Part shown: in pieces, positions 24,373 through 32,266 of the stretch
Layout: the number at the start of each line of letters is the position of its first letter
Position numbering within the stretch: position 1 is the first letter of the stretch
NCBI RefSeq assembly: GCF_011058165.1
Contig: NZ_JAALEG010000065.1
Span: 1-36,382 of the forward strand
Reading direction: 5' to 3'
DNA length: 36,382 nucleotides
Source: Rhodococcus aetherivorans
Lineage (GTDB): Bacteria > Actinomycetota > Actinomycetes > Mycobacteriales > Mycobacteriaceae
Made by a program: the position numbers and the translations under genes
Notes under the pieces: model-generated
Seen by the model: only the letters and a program-made list of their open reading frames with translations
What the model was told of the DNA's origin: nothing
The model's database searches: none

Positions 24373-25316
24373 GCGAGATCGGAATCTCGGTCGCGGCGGC
24401 GGAATTCGGCCGCGACATGGAGCAGTCCTACGCGACGATCGCGGCACTGATCGACCAGGCCCGCGCCCGCGGCAGCGACCTGCTGGTGCTGCCCGAAGCG
24501 TGCCTCGGCGGGTACCTGCCGAGCCTCGGCGGTGGCGACGAGAGCGAGGCGGCGCGGGAGCGGCGCCTGCGCGCGCTGCCGCCGGCGCTCGCACTCGACG
24601 GACCGGAACTGCGGCGGGTCGTGGACCTCGCCGGCGACCTCGTGGTGACCCTGGGCTTCTGCGAGGCCGACGGGCCGACCCGCTACAACGCGGCCGTGAC
24701 GCTGCACGGCGACGGCATCCTCGGCTCCTACCGCAAGGTGCACCAGCCGCTGGGCGAGAACCTCTGCTACGACGCCGGCGACCGCTACGCGGCGTTCGAC
24801 ACGCCGATCGGCCGGATGGGCATGCAGATCTGCTACGACAAGGCGTTCCCCGAGGCCGCCCGCGCCCTGGCCCTCGACGGCGCGGAGATCGTCACGTCGC
24901 TGTCCGCCTGGCCGACGGCCCGGACCGCGCAGGCCGCGGCTCTCGCGGACGATCGGTGGACGCAGCGCTTCGACATCTACGACCGGGCCCGGGCCACCGA
25001 GAACCAGGTGGTGTGGGTGGCGTCCAACCAGGCCGGCACCTTCGGGTCGCTGCGGTTCGTGTGCAGCGCCAAGATCGTCGGGCCGGGTGGGGAGATCCTG
25101 GCGACCACCGGCACCGACCCCGGCCTCGCGTCCGCCCGGCTCGACGTGCGCGCCGAACTCGACGCGATCCGCGGCGGCGGCATGTACAACCTGCGGGACC
25201 GGCGGCCCGAGGTCTACGGCGACGTGGTGGCCCCCAACCTGGTGACCGGGACGCAGCTGAGCCGCGAGCAGCGGCCGGCGTCCCTCCGCGGCGCAGGTGT
25301 GCCGGCCCATGCCTGA
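24369..25316 (+). CDS. Nitrilase (Nit1 / sll0784 type), catalytic triad intact
   Basis: 315-residue carbon-nitrogen hydrolase. Triad: Glu43 in LPEACLGGYLPS, Lys123 in YRKVHQPLGE, Cys155 in MQICYDKAFPE. The Tyr after the catalytic Cys and the long N-terminal insertion after LPEACLGG fit branch-1 nitrilases of the Nit1 group, not amidases. Predicted reaction: nitrile + 2 H2O to carboxylate + NH3; in Pseudomonas, Nit1C nitrilase is tied to growth on cyanide as nitrogen source. It probably forms helical or dimer-based oligomers, as the family does. The start overlaps the GNAT-AIR stop, and its end overlaps the next gene by 8 nt. Confidence 0.92.
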   Translation: MSEIGISVAAAEFGRDMEQSYATIAALIDQARARGSDLLVLPEACLGGYLPSLGGGDESEAARERRLRALPPALALDGPELRRVVDLAGDLVVTLGFCEADGPTRYNAAVTLHGDGILGSYRKVHQPLGENLCYDAGDRYAAFDTPIGRMGMQICYDKAFPEAARALALDGAEIVTSLSAWPTARTAQAAALADDRWTQRFDIYDRARATENQVVWVASNQAGTFGSLRFVCSAKIVGPGGEILATTGTDPGLASARLDVRAELDAIRGGGMYNLRDRRPEVYGDVVAPNLVTGTQLSREQRPASLRGAGVPAHA

Positions 25317-25653
25317 AATGACCTACACGGTGCGGTGGCCCGACGGCCGCGCCGGCGAGTACTACTCGCCGTCCCTGGTGATGCACGACCATCTGACCGC
25401 GGGCGCGGAGTACGCCGTCCGGGACTTCGTCGACCGCACTCGCCTGGCCCTCACCGAGGCGAGCGAACGCGTGCGCGTCAAGTTCGGCATGTACTGCACC
25501 TCCGCGGCCGCGACACTCGCGGAGATCGAGGCGGCGGCCGGTCGTTACGAACCCGATGCCGTCGTGCGGGTGCTGGCCCTGGATCCGCCCACCGTCGACG
25601 CCGCGCCGGGCGGCGCCGGCGCAGCCCACCGACCGGAAGGAACAGTCCGATGA
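25309..25653 (+). CDS. MSMEG_0570-family nitrogen-starvation protein
   Basis: 114-residue small protein whose start, PEMTYTVRWPDGRAGEYYSPSLVMHDHL, is the hallmark of the MSMEG_0570 family found in Nit1C-type clusters. The first ~90 residues are compact, with alternating strands and helices and a single Cys63 (MYCTSAAATL); the last ~20 residues are Ala/Gly/Pro-rich linker. No enzymatic motif is visible. The ATG at 25309 is preferred over the in-frame ATG at 25318 because it keeps the family's PEM opening and the usual overlap with the nitrilase gene. Its stop overlaps the flavoprotein start. Confidence 0.83.
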   Translation: MPEMTYTVRWPDGRAGEYYSPSLVMHDHLTAGAEYAVRDFVDRTRLALTEASERVRVKFGMYCTSAAATLAEIEAAAGRYEPDAVVRVLALDPPTVDAAPGGAGAAHRPEGTVR

Positions 25654-26906
25654 TCGAGAACCGTGACGTCGTCGTCGTGGGCGGGGGCCAGGCCGGTCTG
25701 TCCGTCAGCTGGCACCTCGTGCAGCGGGGCATCGACCATGTGGTGCTCGAACGGGACGGCATCGCCCACGAGTGGCGCGACAGCCGGTGGGACAACTTCA
25801 CCCTCGTCACCCCCAACTGGCAATGCAACCTGCCCGGCTACAGCTACCGCGGCGACGATCCGGACGGGTTCATGACCCGCGACGAGACGTACGCGTTCGT
25901 CCGCGGCTACGCCGGCACCTTCCACCCGCCGGTGCGCGAGGGCGTCGCGGTCACGTCGGTGACGCAGGCGGCCGGCGGCGGCTTCGATGTGCAGACCACC
26001 GCAGGCCCGATCCGGGCGCGGCAGGTCGTCGTCGCCACCGGCGGCTACCACGAGCCCGTGGTGCCGCGGTACGCGGAGAAGCTGCCCGCGCACCTCACCC
26101 AGCTGCACTCCTCGCGGTACAGGTCGGCGTCCGCGCTGCCGGACGGTGCGGTGCTGGTGGTCGGCAACGGGCAGTCCGGCGCGCAGATCGCCGAGGACCT
26201 CATGCTCGCCGGCCGGCAGGTCCACCTGGTGACCGGGAGCGCACCGCGGGTGGCGCGGTTCTACCGCGGGCGGGACTGCGTGGCCTGGCTGCACGACATG
26301 GGCACCTATGACGTGCCCATCGCCGAACACCCCGGCGGAACCGCCAAACGGGAGAACACCAATCACTACGTCACGGGCCGCGACGGCGGTCGCGACATCG
26401 ACCTGCGGTCCTTCGCCCTCGAGGGGATGCGCCTCTACGGCAGGCTGCTCGGTGTGGACGACGGAGTGCTGCGTGTGGCGCCCACCCTCGGCGCGTCGCT
26501 CGACGCGGCCGACGCCGTGGCCGAGAGCATCAAGGACATGATCGACGACCACATCGCGCGGGAGGGCATCGACGCCCCGCCGGAGGAGCGGTACGTCCCG
26601 GTGTGGCGACCCGCCGAGGAACCCACCGGCCTGGACCTGGACACCGCCGGGATCGGCTCGGTGATCTGGTCGATCGGATTCCGGACGAACTACCGCTGGC
26701 TGCACGCCGGGGTCTTCGACGGTGCCGGTCTGCCGTGCCACAATCGGGGCGTGACCTCGGTGCCCGGCCTGTACTTCCTTGGCCTGCCCTGGCTGCACAC
26801 GTGGGGATCGGGACGGTTCGCCGGAATCGCCCGCGACGCCGAACACCTCGCGGACCGGATCGAGCTCGAGGCCGGACTGCGGGCCTCGATCGGCGCCCCG
26901 GCCTGA
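25650..26906 (+). CDS. Flavin-dependent monooxygenase-like protein (MSMEG_0569 family)
   Basis: 418-residue FAD/NADPH flavoprotein. FAD motif VVVVGGGQAGLSVSWHL at ~8-24; a second Rossmann motif VLVVGNGQSGAQIAEDLML at ~164-182 for NADPH. WRDSRWDNFTLVTPNWQCNLPGY and VVVATGGYHEPVVP are typical of the FMO/Baeyer-Villiger-like group; the C-terminus has VIWSIGFRTNYRWLH and GLYFLGLPWLHTWGSGRFAG, the MSMEG_0569 signature region. It likely oxygenates or N-hydroxylates a pathway intermediate. The ATG overlaps the preceding stop (ATGA); 10 nt separate it from the second nitrilase gene. Confidence 0.9.
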   Translation: MIENRDVVVVGGGQAGLSVSWHLVQRGIDHVVLERDGIAHEWRDSRWDNFTLVTPNWQCNLPGYSYRGDDPDGFMTRDETYAFVRGYAGTFHPPVREGVAVTSVTQAAGGGFDVQTTAGPIRARQVVVATGGYHEPVVPRYAEKLPAHLTQLHSSRYRSASALPDGAVLVVGNGQSGAQIAEDLMLAGRQVHLVTGSAPRVARFYRGRDCVAWLHDMGTYDVPIAEHPGGTAKRENTNHYVTGRDGGRDIDLRSFALEGMRLYGRLLGVDDGVLRVAPTLGASLDAADAVAESIKDMIDDHIAREGIDAPPEERYVPVWRPAEEPTGLDLDTAGIGSVIWSIGFRTNYRWLHAGVFDGAGLPCHNRGVTSVPGLYFLGLPWLHTWGSGRFAGIARDAEHLADRIELEAGLRASIGAPA

Positions 26907-26916
26907 CGGGCGCCGC

Positions 26917-27765
26917 ATGACGCGCATCGCCGCCCTGGCCGGTCACTTCGGACGCGACGTGCCGCGGGCCCTGCTCAAACTGGAGACCCTGATCGAGTCC
27001 GCGCGACGGGACCGCATCGAGCTGCTGGTGCTGCCCGACGCGTGCCTCGGCGGGTACATCTCGGACCTGCGCCGGCCCGACCCGGACGACCTGCCGCCCG
27101 CACTGTGGCGGGACGGACCCGAACTCGACGCGCTCGCCCGGATGGCGGGCGAGATGACCGTGTGCGTCGGCTACACCGAACGGGACGGGGATCTGCGGTA
27201 CAACGCCGCCGCCTGCGTCACCGGCGACGGGATTCTCGGCACCCACCGGAAGGTGCACCAGCCGGCCGGGGAATTCCTCGCCTACGCGCCGGGCGACCGG
27301 TTCGAGGCGTTCGACACCCCGGTGGGCCGCATGGGGATGCTGATCGACTACGACAAGACGTTCCCCGAGTCCGCCCGCACGCTGGCGCTGGACGGCGCAC
27401 GGATCGTCGCCGCGCTGTCGGCGTGGCCCGCGAGCGTCACCGACCGGGCGGCCCGGCTGCCGCAGGACCGGCAGTCCCGGCTGTTCGACCTGTACGACGC
27501 GGCCCGCGCCGCCGAGAACCAGGTCGTGCTCGTCTCGTCCAATCAGACCGGGATGCAGGGCGGCATGCGCTTCCTCGGGCAGGCGAAGATCGTCGGCCCG
27601 GGTGGCGAGGTGCTCGCCCGCACGGGCACCAAGGGCGGGCTCGCCGTCGTCGACATCGACGTCGAGGTCGAGGTGGAACGGGCCCGCCGGGTGCTGCACC
27701 ACCTGGCCGAGCGGCGCGTGGACACCTATCGGGGACTGCTCGACGAGAAGGGGGACATCGGGTGA
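26917..27765 (+). CDS. Nitrilase paralogue lacking catalytic Glu and Cys (probable pseudoenzyme)
   Basis: 282-residue carbon-nitrogen-hydrolase fold, clearly a paralogue of the nitrilase at 24369 (both share DGILG-x-x-RKVHQP, GRMGM, YDK-x-FPE, ENQVV and KIVGPGGE). Two of the three catalytic residues differ: the Glu position is Asp41 (LPDACLGGY) and the nucleophile Cys position is Asp144 (MLIDYDKTFPE, codon GAC at 27346-27348). Lys112 is kept. The reading frame is intact and in-operon, so the fold appears maintained: a regulatory or structural subunit, or a new activity, is more likely than a decaying gene. Hydrolysis of nitriles by the usual Cys mechanism should not be possible. The stop overlaps the next start (GTGA). 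Confidence 0.9.
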   Translation: MTRIAALAGHFGRDVPRALLKLETLIESARRDRIELLVLPDACLGGYISDLRRPDPDDLPPALWRDGPELDALARMAGEMTVCVGYTERDGDLRYNAAACVTGDGILGTHRKVHQPAGEFLAYAPGDRFEAFDTPVGRMGMLIDYDKTFPESARTLALDGARIVAALSAWPASVTDRAARLPQDRQSRLFDLYDAARAAENQVVLVSSNQTGMQGGMRFLGQAKIVGPGGEVLARTGTKGGLAVVDIDVEVEVERARRVLHHLAERRVDTYRGLLDEKGDIG

Positions 27766-28880
27766 GGATCGCTCTGCTCACGTACTCCACCAAGCCGCGC
27801 GGCGGTGTCGTCCACACCCTCAATCTTGCCGAGGCCCTGGCCCGGACGGGCCACGACGTCGCCGTGTGGACGCTCGGGCGCGGCGGCGACGACGGGTTCT
27901 TCCGCGCCGTCGACCCGGCCGTGCGGGTGCGCGTCGTCCCGTTCGCCGGGGTGGAGGGGGGGGGGGTCGGGGAGTGCATCATGCGTTCGATCGCCGCGCT
28001 CGGCGCGGCGTTCACCCCCGGCAGGTACGACGTGGTGCACGCGCAGGACTGCATCAGCGCCAACGCCGTCGGAAACCGGTGCATCCGCACGATCCACCAC
28101 CTCGACCGGTTCACCACGCCGCAGCTCGCCGCCTGTCACGAACGGGCCGTCGCCGAACCGTATGCGCGGATCTGCGTCTCGCGTGCGGTCGCCGAGGAGG
28201 TCCGCGCGGGCTGGGGTTTCACGCCCACGGTCATCGCCAACGGCGTCGACGCGCACCGCTTCTCGCGCGCCGAGCAGGACAGGGCGGCGCGGGCCCGGTG
28301 GCGGGCGCAGCTGGGGGAGTACGTGCTGGCCGTCGGTGGCATCGAGCCCCGCAAGGGCAGCATCGATCTGGTGGAGGCGTTCGCCCTGCTGCGCCGTGAG
28401 CGGCCCGGGATGCGGCTGGTGTTCGCCGGCGGCGAGACGTTGTTCGACTACCGGCCGTACCGAGCCGAATTCGACCGTCGCTGCGCGGAACTGGGCGTGG
28501 ATCCGACGATCCTGGGGACGGTGGCCGAGGACGCGCTGCCGGCGTTGGTCGCGCAGGCGTCGGTGTTCGCGTTCCTGTCCACGAAGGAGGGCTTCGGGCT
28601 CGCCGCGATGGAGGCCTTGGCCGCCGGAGTGCCCGTGGTGGCGCGGGATCTGCCGGTGCTGCGCGAGGTGTTCGGCGACACCGTCCGGTTCGCGTCGACG
28701 CACCGGGAGATGGCCGGCGCCCTCACCGAGCCGCCCGTCGCCGCGCGGACACACCGGGGGCGGGCGCTCGCCGCGGCCCACACCTGGGACGACGCGGCGG
28801 CCGCGCACCTCGCGTTCTACCGCTCCGTCGTGCACCTGCAACCCGCGGAGCACTCCCGGGATGCGGCCCGGGGTCAGTGA
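27762..28880 (+). CDS. GT4-type glycosyltransferase (MSMEG_0565 family)
   Basis: 372-residue GT-B glycosyltransferase closing the operon. The N-terminal half has RIALLTYSTKPRGGVVHTLNLAEALARTGHDV (acceptor-side glycine loop) and DVVHAQDC. The C-terminal half has VLAVGGIEPRKGSIDLVEAF, the donor phosphate-binding region, and EGFGLAAMEALAAGVPVVARDLPVLREV (EX7E motif, retaining GT4). No membrane segment, so it is cytosolic. It carries a run of 11 G at 27956-27966, translated EGGGVG, a potential slippage site. The GTG overlaps the nitrilase paralogue's stop; the 3' end overlaps the convergent response regulator by 7 bp. Its sugar acceptor is unknown, although a glycosylated product is implied. Confidence 0.9.
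   Translation: MRIALLTYSTKPRGGVVHTLNLAEALARTGHDVAVWTLGRGGDDGFFRAVDPAVRVRVVPFAGVEGGGVGECIMRSIAALGAAFTPGRYDVVHAQDCISANAVGNRCIRTIHHLDRFTTPQLAACHERAVAEPYARICVSRAVAEEVRAGWGFTPTVIANGVDAHRFSRAEQDRAARARWRAQLGEYVLAVGGIEPRKGSIDLVEAFALLRRERPGMRLVFAGGETLFDYRPYRAEFDRRCAELGVDPTILGTVAEDALPALVAQASVFAFLSTKEGFGLAAMEALAAGVPVVARDLPVLREVFGDTVRFASTHREMAGALTEPPVAARTHRGRALAAAHTWDDAAAAHLAFYRSVVHLQPAEHSRDAARGQ
27956..27966 (+). repeat. G11 homopolymer in the glycosyltransferase gene
   Basis: Eleven consecutive G at codons ~65-69, in frame as written. A gain or loss of one G would truncate the protein. Either a contingency (phase-variable) tract or a place for sequencing error; no other run this long was seen in the window. 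Confidence 0.85.
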
Positions 28881-29581
28881 CCGGCGGGCCGGTAGCGGCG
28901 GACCGGTCGGCCGGTGCCGCCGTATTCGAGACGCAGTTCGAGCAGGCCTGCGTCCAGGTAGTGCTCGAGGTAGCGGCGCACGCTCACCCGCGACAACCCG
29001 GCCAGCTCCGCGCACTCGGTGGCGGACAGTTCGCCGCGGGCGCGGACCGTGTCGAGGATCAGCCGGCCGGTTTCGGCGCTCAGACCCTTCGGCAGCCGTA
29101 CGGGTTCGGCGGCCTTGCCGCCGGCACCGAACAGGGAGTCGATGAACGTCTGGTCGGCGCTCGTCTGGGTCGCGAGCTCGTGCGCTCGGCGCCGGAAGTG
29201 CTCGAGCTTCTCCCGGAGCTGCGCGTACTCGAACGGCTTGACCAGGTAGTCGGTCGCTCCGCCGTGCAGGGCGCGACCGACGGTGTCGATCTCCCGGGCG
29301 GCGGTGATCATGATGACGGCGACGGCGTCGCCCTCGGCGCGCAGCCGCTGAAGGACGTCGAGTCCCGACATGTCGGGCAGGTAGACGTCGAGCAGGAGGA
29401 GGTCGGGTGCGGTGGTCCGCGCGGCGTCGAGCGCCTCCGCGCCGCTGTGTGCCACCGCGACCGTGGTGAATCCCTTTGTCCGGTCCACGAATCGACGGTG
29501 GATCTCCGCGACCATGAAGTCGTCGTCCACGACGACGACCTTGTGCGTCGCCGCCTCGTCCGATCCTGGACGGTCGTGCAT
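28874..29581 (-). CDS. CitB/DcuR-type response regulator
   Basis: 235-residue response regulator. The receiver has VVVVDDDFMVAEIHRRFVD (acidic pocket), phosphoacceptor Asp65 (LLLLDVYLPDMSGLDVL) and Lys115 (DYLVKPFEYAQLREKL). The C-terminal part is the short CitT/DcuR helix-turn-helix (TECAELAGLSRVSVRRYLEHYLDAGLLELRLEYGGTGRPVRRYR), not an OmpR winged helix. Two nucleotides separate it from its kinase upstream, so they form one operon. Divergent orientation of that operon to tctCBA points to control of the transporter. It is convergent with the glycosyltransferase gene. Confidence 0.94.
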   Translation of the reverse strand: MHDRPGSDEAATHKVVVVDDDFMVAEIHRRFVDRTKGFTTVAVAHSGAEALDAARTTAPDLLLLDVYLPDMSGLDVLQRLRAEGDAVAVIMITAAREIDTVGRALHGGATDYLVKPFEYAQLREKLEHFRRRAHELATQTSADQTFIDSLFGAGGKAAEPVRLPKGLSAETGRLILDTVRARGELSATECAELAGLSRVSVRRYLEHYLDAGLLELRLEYGGTGRPVRRYRPAGH

Positions 29582-29583
29582 GG

Positions 29584-31209
29584 TCAGCCATCCTTACTGC
29601 GCGGGATGTGGACGGTGAACAAGGCGCCGCCGGTGACCGGGGCATCGGAGACGGTAGCCGATCCGCCGTGCTGGGCGCTGACCAGTCGCACCAGCGCCAG
29701 TCCGACCCCGCGTCCCCCGGGCGTGTCGGGTTTGGACGTGACGCCCCGGGCGAAGATCTCCTCCCGCAGGGAATCGGGCACGCCGGGACCCGAATCGGCG
29801 ACCTCGACCGTGATGCCGTCGGAGTCGGTGATGCGGACGGAGATCCGCGCGTCCCGCCCGCCCTGCGACACGTCGACGGCGTTGTCGACGAGATTGCCGA
29901 GGACGGTGATGACGTCGGTGGCGAGTTCGGGGTCGAGGGCCCGCAGGCGCGAATCGGGCTCGAGGACCAGGGTCACTCCGGTCTCCGCGGCGAGCGATGT
30001 CTTCGCGATGAGCAGGGCGGCCACGGCGGGGTCGGAAATACGCTGCGTCACAGCGTCACTGATTTCCGCTCGGCGCCTGGTGAGAGTTCCGACGAAGTCG
30101 GTGACGGCGTCGTAGTCGCCGAGTTGGGTGAGCCCCGAGATGGTGTGGAGCTGATTGGCGAATTCGTGGGTCTGGGCCCGGAGGGTGTCGGTGACACTCT
30201 TGTGCGACGACAGCTGGCTCTGCAGCGACGCCAGCTCGGTGCTGTCGCGCATCGTGGTGACGGTGCCGATCCGCTGTCCCCGGCTCGTCGCGGTCCGGCG
30301 ACTGAGCGCCAGCACCCGGGACGCCGTCGACAGCACGACGTCGCCGCTGTCGTCCCCGCTGAGCAGGTACTGACGGACCGCGGGTTCGAGGTCGACGTCG
30401 TCGACGCGGCGGCCGACGGCGTCCGCGGTGAGGTCGAGCAGCTCCTGTGCGCTGTCGTTGAGAACGGTGATGACGCCCTCGGTGTTCACCGCCACCACGC
30501 CCTCGCGGATGTTGTGCAGCAGCGCCTCGCGGTGGTCGGCGAGGTTGGCGATCTCGGCGATCTCGAGCCCCCGGGTGTGGGTCTTGATCCGTCGCGACAA
30601 CAGCCACGAGCCGAGGAGCCCGAGCCCGGCGCCGATGCCGAGATACAGCAGCAACCGGGCTCCGGCGCTGCTGAGGAGGTCCCACAGGGACGGGTAGTCG
30701 TCGCTCACCGCCACGATCGCGAGCACGGACCCGGCCGGCGACAGGATCGGGACGTGTCCCGCGATGGCCCGACGGCCGTCGACGACCACGTCACCGGACC
30801 AGGCCCGGCCGGTGGCCACGTCGCTGGCCCCGAGTTCCGCAGCCGCGCCGAGCCGGGTCGGGTCCGACGACACGAGGACCGTGCCGTCGGCGGTCACGAT
30901 CTCGGCGAGCGTCGCCCCGGACAGGTTCACGGCGCGGTCCACTTCGGGCGCGAGAACCGTGCCGGCGGACGGTGCGGACAGCAGTTCCCGCACCACGGGC
31001 GTCGAGGCCACGTTCTCGGCGACCGCGATCATCCGCTGACCCTGCAGGTCGCGGAATCCGACGGTCGACTGGTGCACCGACACCGCGGCGACCGCCAGCA
31101 GCACCACCGCCACGACGGCGAGCTGAAGGAGCAGAACCTGCCCGGCGAGGCTGCGGATACGGAGGGGACGTGGTGACCACAATGAACTCAAGTTCCGTTT
31201 CGTACTCAA
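29584..31209 (-). CDS. CitA/DcuS-type sensor histidine kinase
   Basis: 541-residue membrane kinase. TM1 is at ~22-44, an extracytoplasmic PASC/CitA-like sensor at ~45-182 (GQRMIAVAENVASTPVVREL; VSSDPTRLG), TM2 at ~186-204, and a cytosolic PAS at ~225-325 (NIREGVVAVNTEGVITVLNDSAQELL). SPOB-like phosphoacceptor His348 is in TLRAQTHEFANQLHTISGL, and the ATPase has NLVDNAVDVS, VADSGPGVPD and GGRGVGLALVRL. This family binds citrate or C4-dicarboxylates outside the cell. The start is uncertain: the only in-frame candidates are TTG codons (31209 used; 31191 possible), with no clear ribosome-binding site. Confidence 0.9.
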   Translation of the reverse strand: MSTKRNLSSLWSPRPLRIRSLAGQVLLLQLAVVAVVLLAVAAVSVHQSTVGFRDLQGQRMIAVAENVASTPVVRELLSAPSAGTVLAPEVDRAVNLSGATLAEIVTADGTVLVSSDPTRLGAAAELGASDVATGRAWSGDVVVDGRRAIAGHVPILSPAGSVLAIVAVSDDYPSLWDLLSSAGARLLLYLGIGAGLGLLGSWLLSRRIKTHTRGLEIAEIANLADHREALLHNIREGVVAVNTEGVITVLNDSAQELLDLTADAVGRRVDDVDLEPAVRQYLLSGDDSGDVVLSTASRVLALSRRTATSRGQRIGTVTTMRDSTELASLQSQLSSHKSVTDTLRAQTHEFANQLHTISGLTQLGDYDAVTDFVGTLTRRRAEISDAVTQRISDPAVAALLIAKTSLAAETGVTLVLEPDSRLRALDPELATDVITVLGNLVDNAVDVSQGGRDARISVRITDSDGITVEVADSGPGVPDSLREEIFARGVTSKPDTPGGRGVGLALVRLVSAQHGGSATVSDAPVTGGALFTVHIPRSKDG

Positions 31210-31210
31210 G

Positions 31211-31226
31211 AGTGACGTGACTCACT
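31211..31226. promoter_or_regulatory. Inverted repeat in the 67-bp kinase-tctC divergent gap
   Basis: AGTGA-CGTGAC-TCACT: perfect 5-bp arms, 6-bp spacer, centred between two divergent operons. A plausible operator for the CitB-type regulator. Confidence 0.4.
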
Positions 31227-31276
31227 GACGGGTTCAGTATTGCCGAAGGTCACATTTTTCGGCGAAAGAAGGAACG

Positions 31277-32266
31277 ATGTCCAGGACAGCCGGCGGAGGC
31301 CGCGTACGTGCGGTCCTACTGCTCGTGCTCGCGGGGATTCTCGTTGCCGGATGCGGCGTCACCCGCGGCGAGGACGAGGGTCTGCACCGGGTGCGGATGA
31401 TGGTTCCCAACAGCCCCGGCGGAGGCTACGACCTCACCGCCCGGACGGCGGTGAAGATCATGGAGGACGACGGCATCACCGGCCGCGTGGAGGTCTTCAA
31501 CGTCATCGGCGCAGGCGGAACGGTGGCGATGGCCCGGCTCATGAACGAGGCGGGCAACGACGACCTCATGATGATGATGGGCCTCGGGGTGGTCGGCGCC
31601 GGCTACACGAACGGCTCGACGGCCCGGGTGTCCGACGCCACGGCCCTGGCCAGGATGGTCGAGGAGCAGGAGGGCATTCTCGTCCCCGCGGACTCGCCGT
31701 TGCGCACCGTCGACGACTTCGTCGCCGCGTGGCGCGCCGACCCGTCGGCGATCACGATCGGCGGTGGATCGTCACCCGGAGGTCCCGACCACCTGTTCCC
31801 GATGGAGACGGCACGTGCGGTGGGAGTGGATCCGAAGGCAGTGAACTTCGTGTCCTACGACGGCGGCGGTGATCTGCTGACCGCGCTGCTCGGCGAGAAG
31901 ATCACCGCGGGCACGTCGGGGCTCGGCGAGTACGTCGACCAGATCGAGGCGGGCCAGGTCCGGGTCCTCGCGGTGTCGGGCAACGAGCGCGTTCCCGGCA
32001 TCGACGCACCGACGCTCCGTGAGGCGGGCATCGATCTGACCTTCACCAACTGGCGCGGAATCCTTGCGCCGCCCGGAATTTCGGACGAGGCCAAGGCGGC
32101 AATGGTGGAGGCGCTCGCGAAGTTGCACGACACCCCGGCATGGAAGGAGGCTCTGGTGAAGAACGGGTGGAGCGACGCGTTCGCGACCGGACCGGAGTTC
32201 GAGCGGTTCCTCGAAGAGCAGGACGAGCGGGTTTCGTCCACGCTGTCCGAGCTGGGGCTCGCATGA
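31277..32266 (+). CDS. tctC: Tripartite tricarboxylate transporter substrate-binding lipoprotein
   Basis: 329-residue TctC/Bug-family binding protein. The N-terminus is a lipoprotein signal with lipobox LVAGC (Cys at ~26), anchoring it outside the membrane. MMVPNSPGGGYDLTARTAVKIM, NVIGAGGTVAMARLMNEA, WRADPSAITIGGGSSPGGPDHLF and FVSYDGGGDLLTALLGEKITAGTSGLGEY are the ligand-binding regions of the family. Ligands are carboxylates such as citrate, tricarballylate or aromatic acids; which one is unknown. AAGGA lies 4 nt before the ATG. The gene leads an operon with tctB, tctA and a universal stress gene. Confidence 0.95.
   Translation: MSRTAGGGRVRAVLLLVLAGILVAGCGVTRGEDEGLHRVRMMVPNSPGGGYDLTARTAVKIMEDDGITGRVEVFNVIGAGGTVAMARLMNEAGNDDLMMMMGLGVVGAGYTNGSTARVSDATALARMVEEQEGILVPADSPLRTVDDFVAAWRADPSAITIGGGSSPGGPDHLFPMETARAVGVDPKAVNFVSYDGGGDLLTALLGEKITAGTSGLGEYVDQIEAGQVRVLAVSGNERVPGIDAPTLREAGIDLTFTNWRGILAPPGISDEAKAAMVEALAKLHDTPAWKEALVKNGWSDAFATGPEFERFLEEQDERVSSTLSELGLA

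Noticed and set aside
23064-25310. 748-codon minus-strand frame under the GNAT-AIR and nitrilase genes
   Set aside because: No domain recognisable, Arg/Pro/Ser-rich, fully antisense to well-identified enzymes.
9162-28880. Direct link of the PHA-synthase-like gene to the Nit1C-type operon through Sll0783's effect on polyhydroxybutyrate
   Set aside because: The genes are 11 kb apart in separate operons, and the synthase-like protein has Ser in place of the Cys nucleophile.
28868-28882. Palindrome GGTCAGTGACC at the glycosyltransferase/regulator junction as a terminator
   Set aside because: The arms are only 5 bp with a 1-nt centre and cannot form a hairpin.
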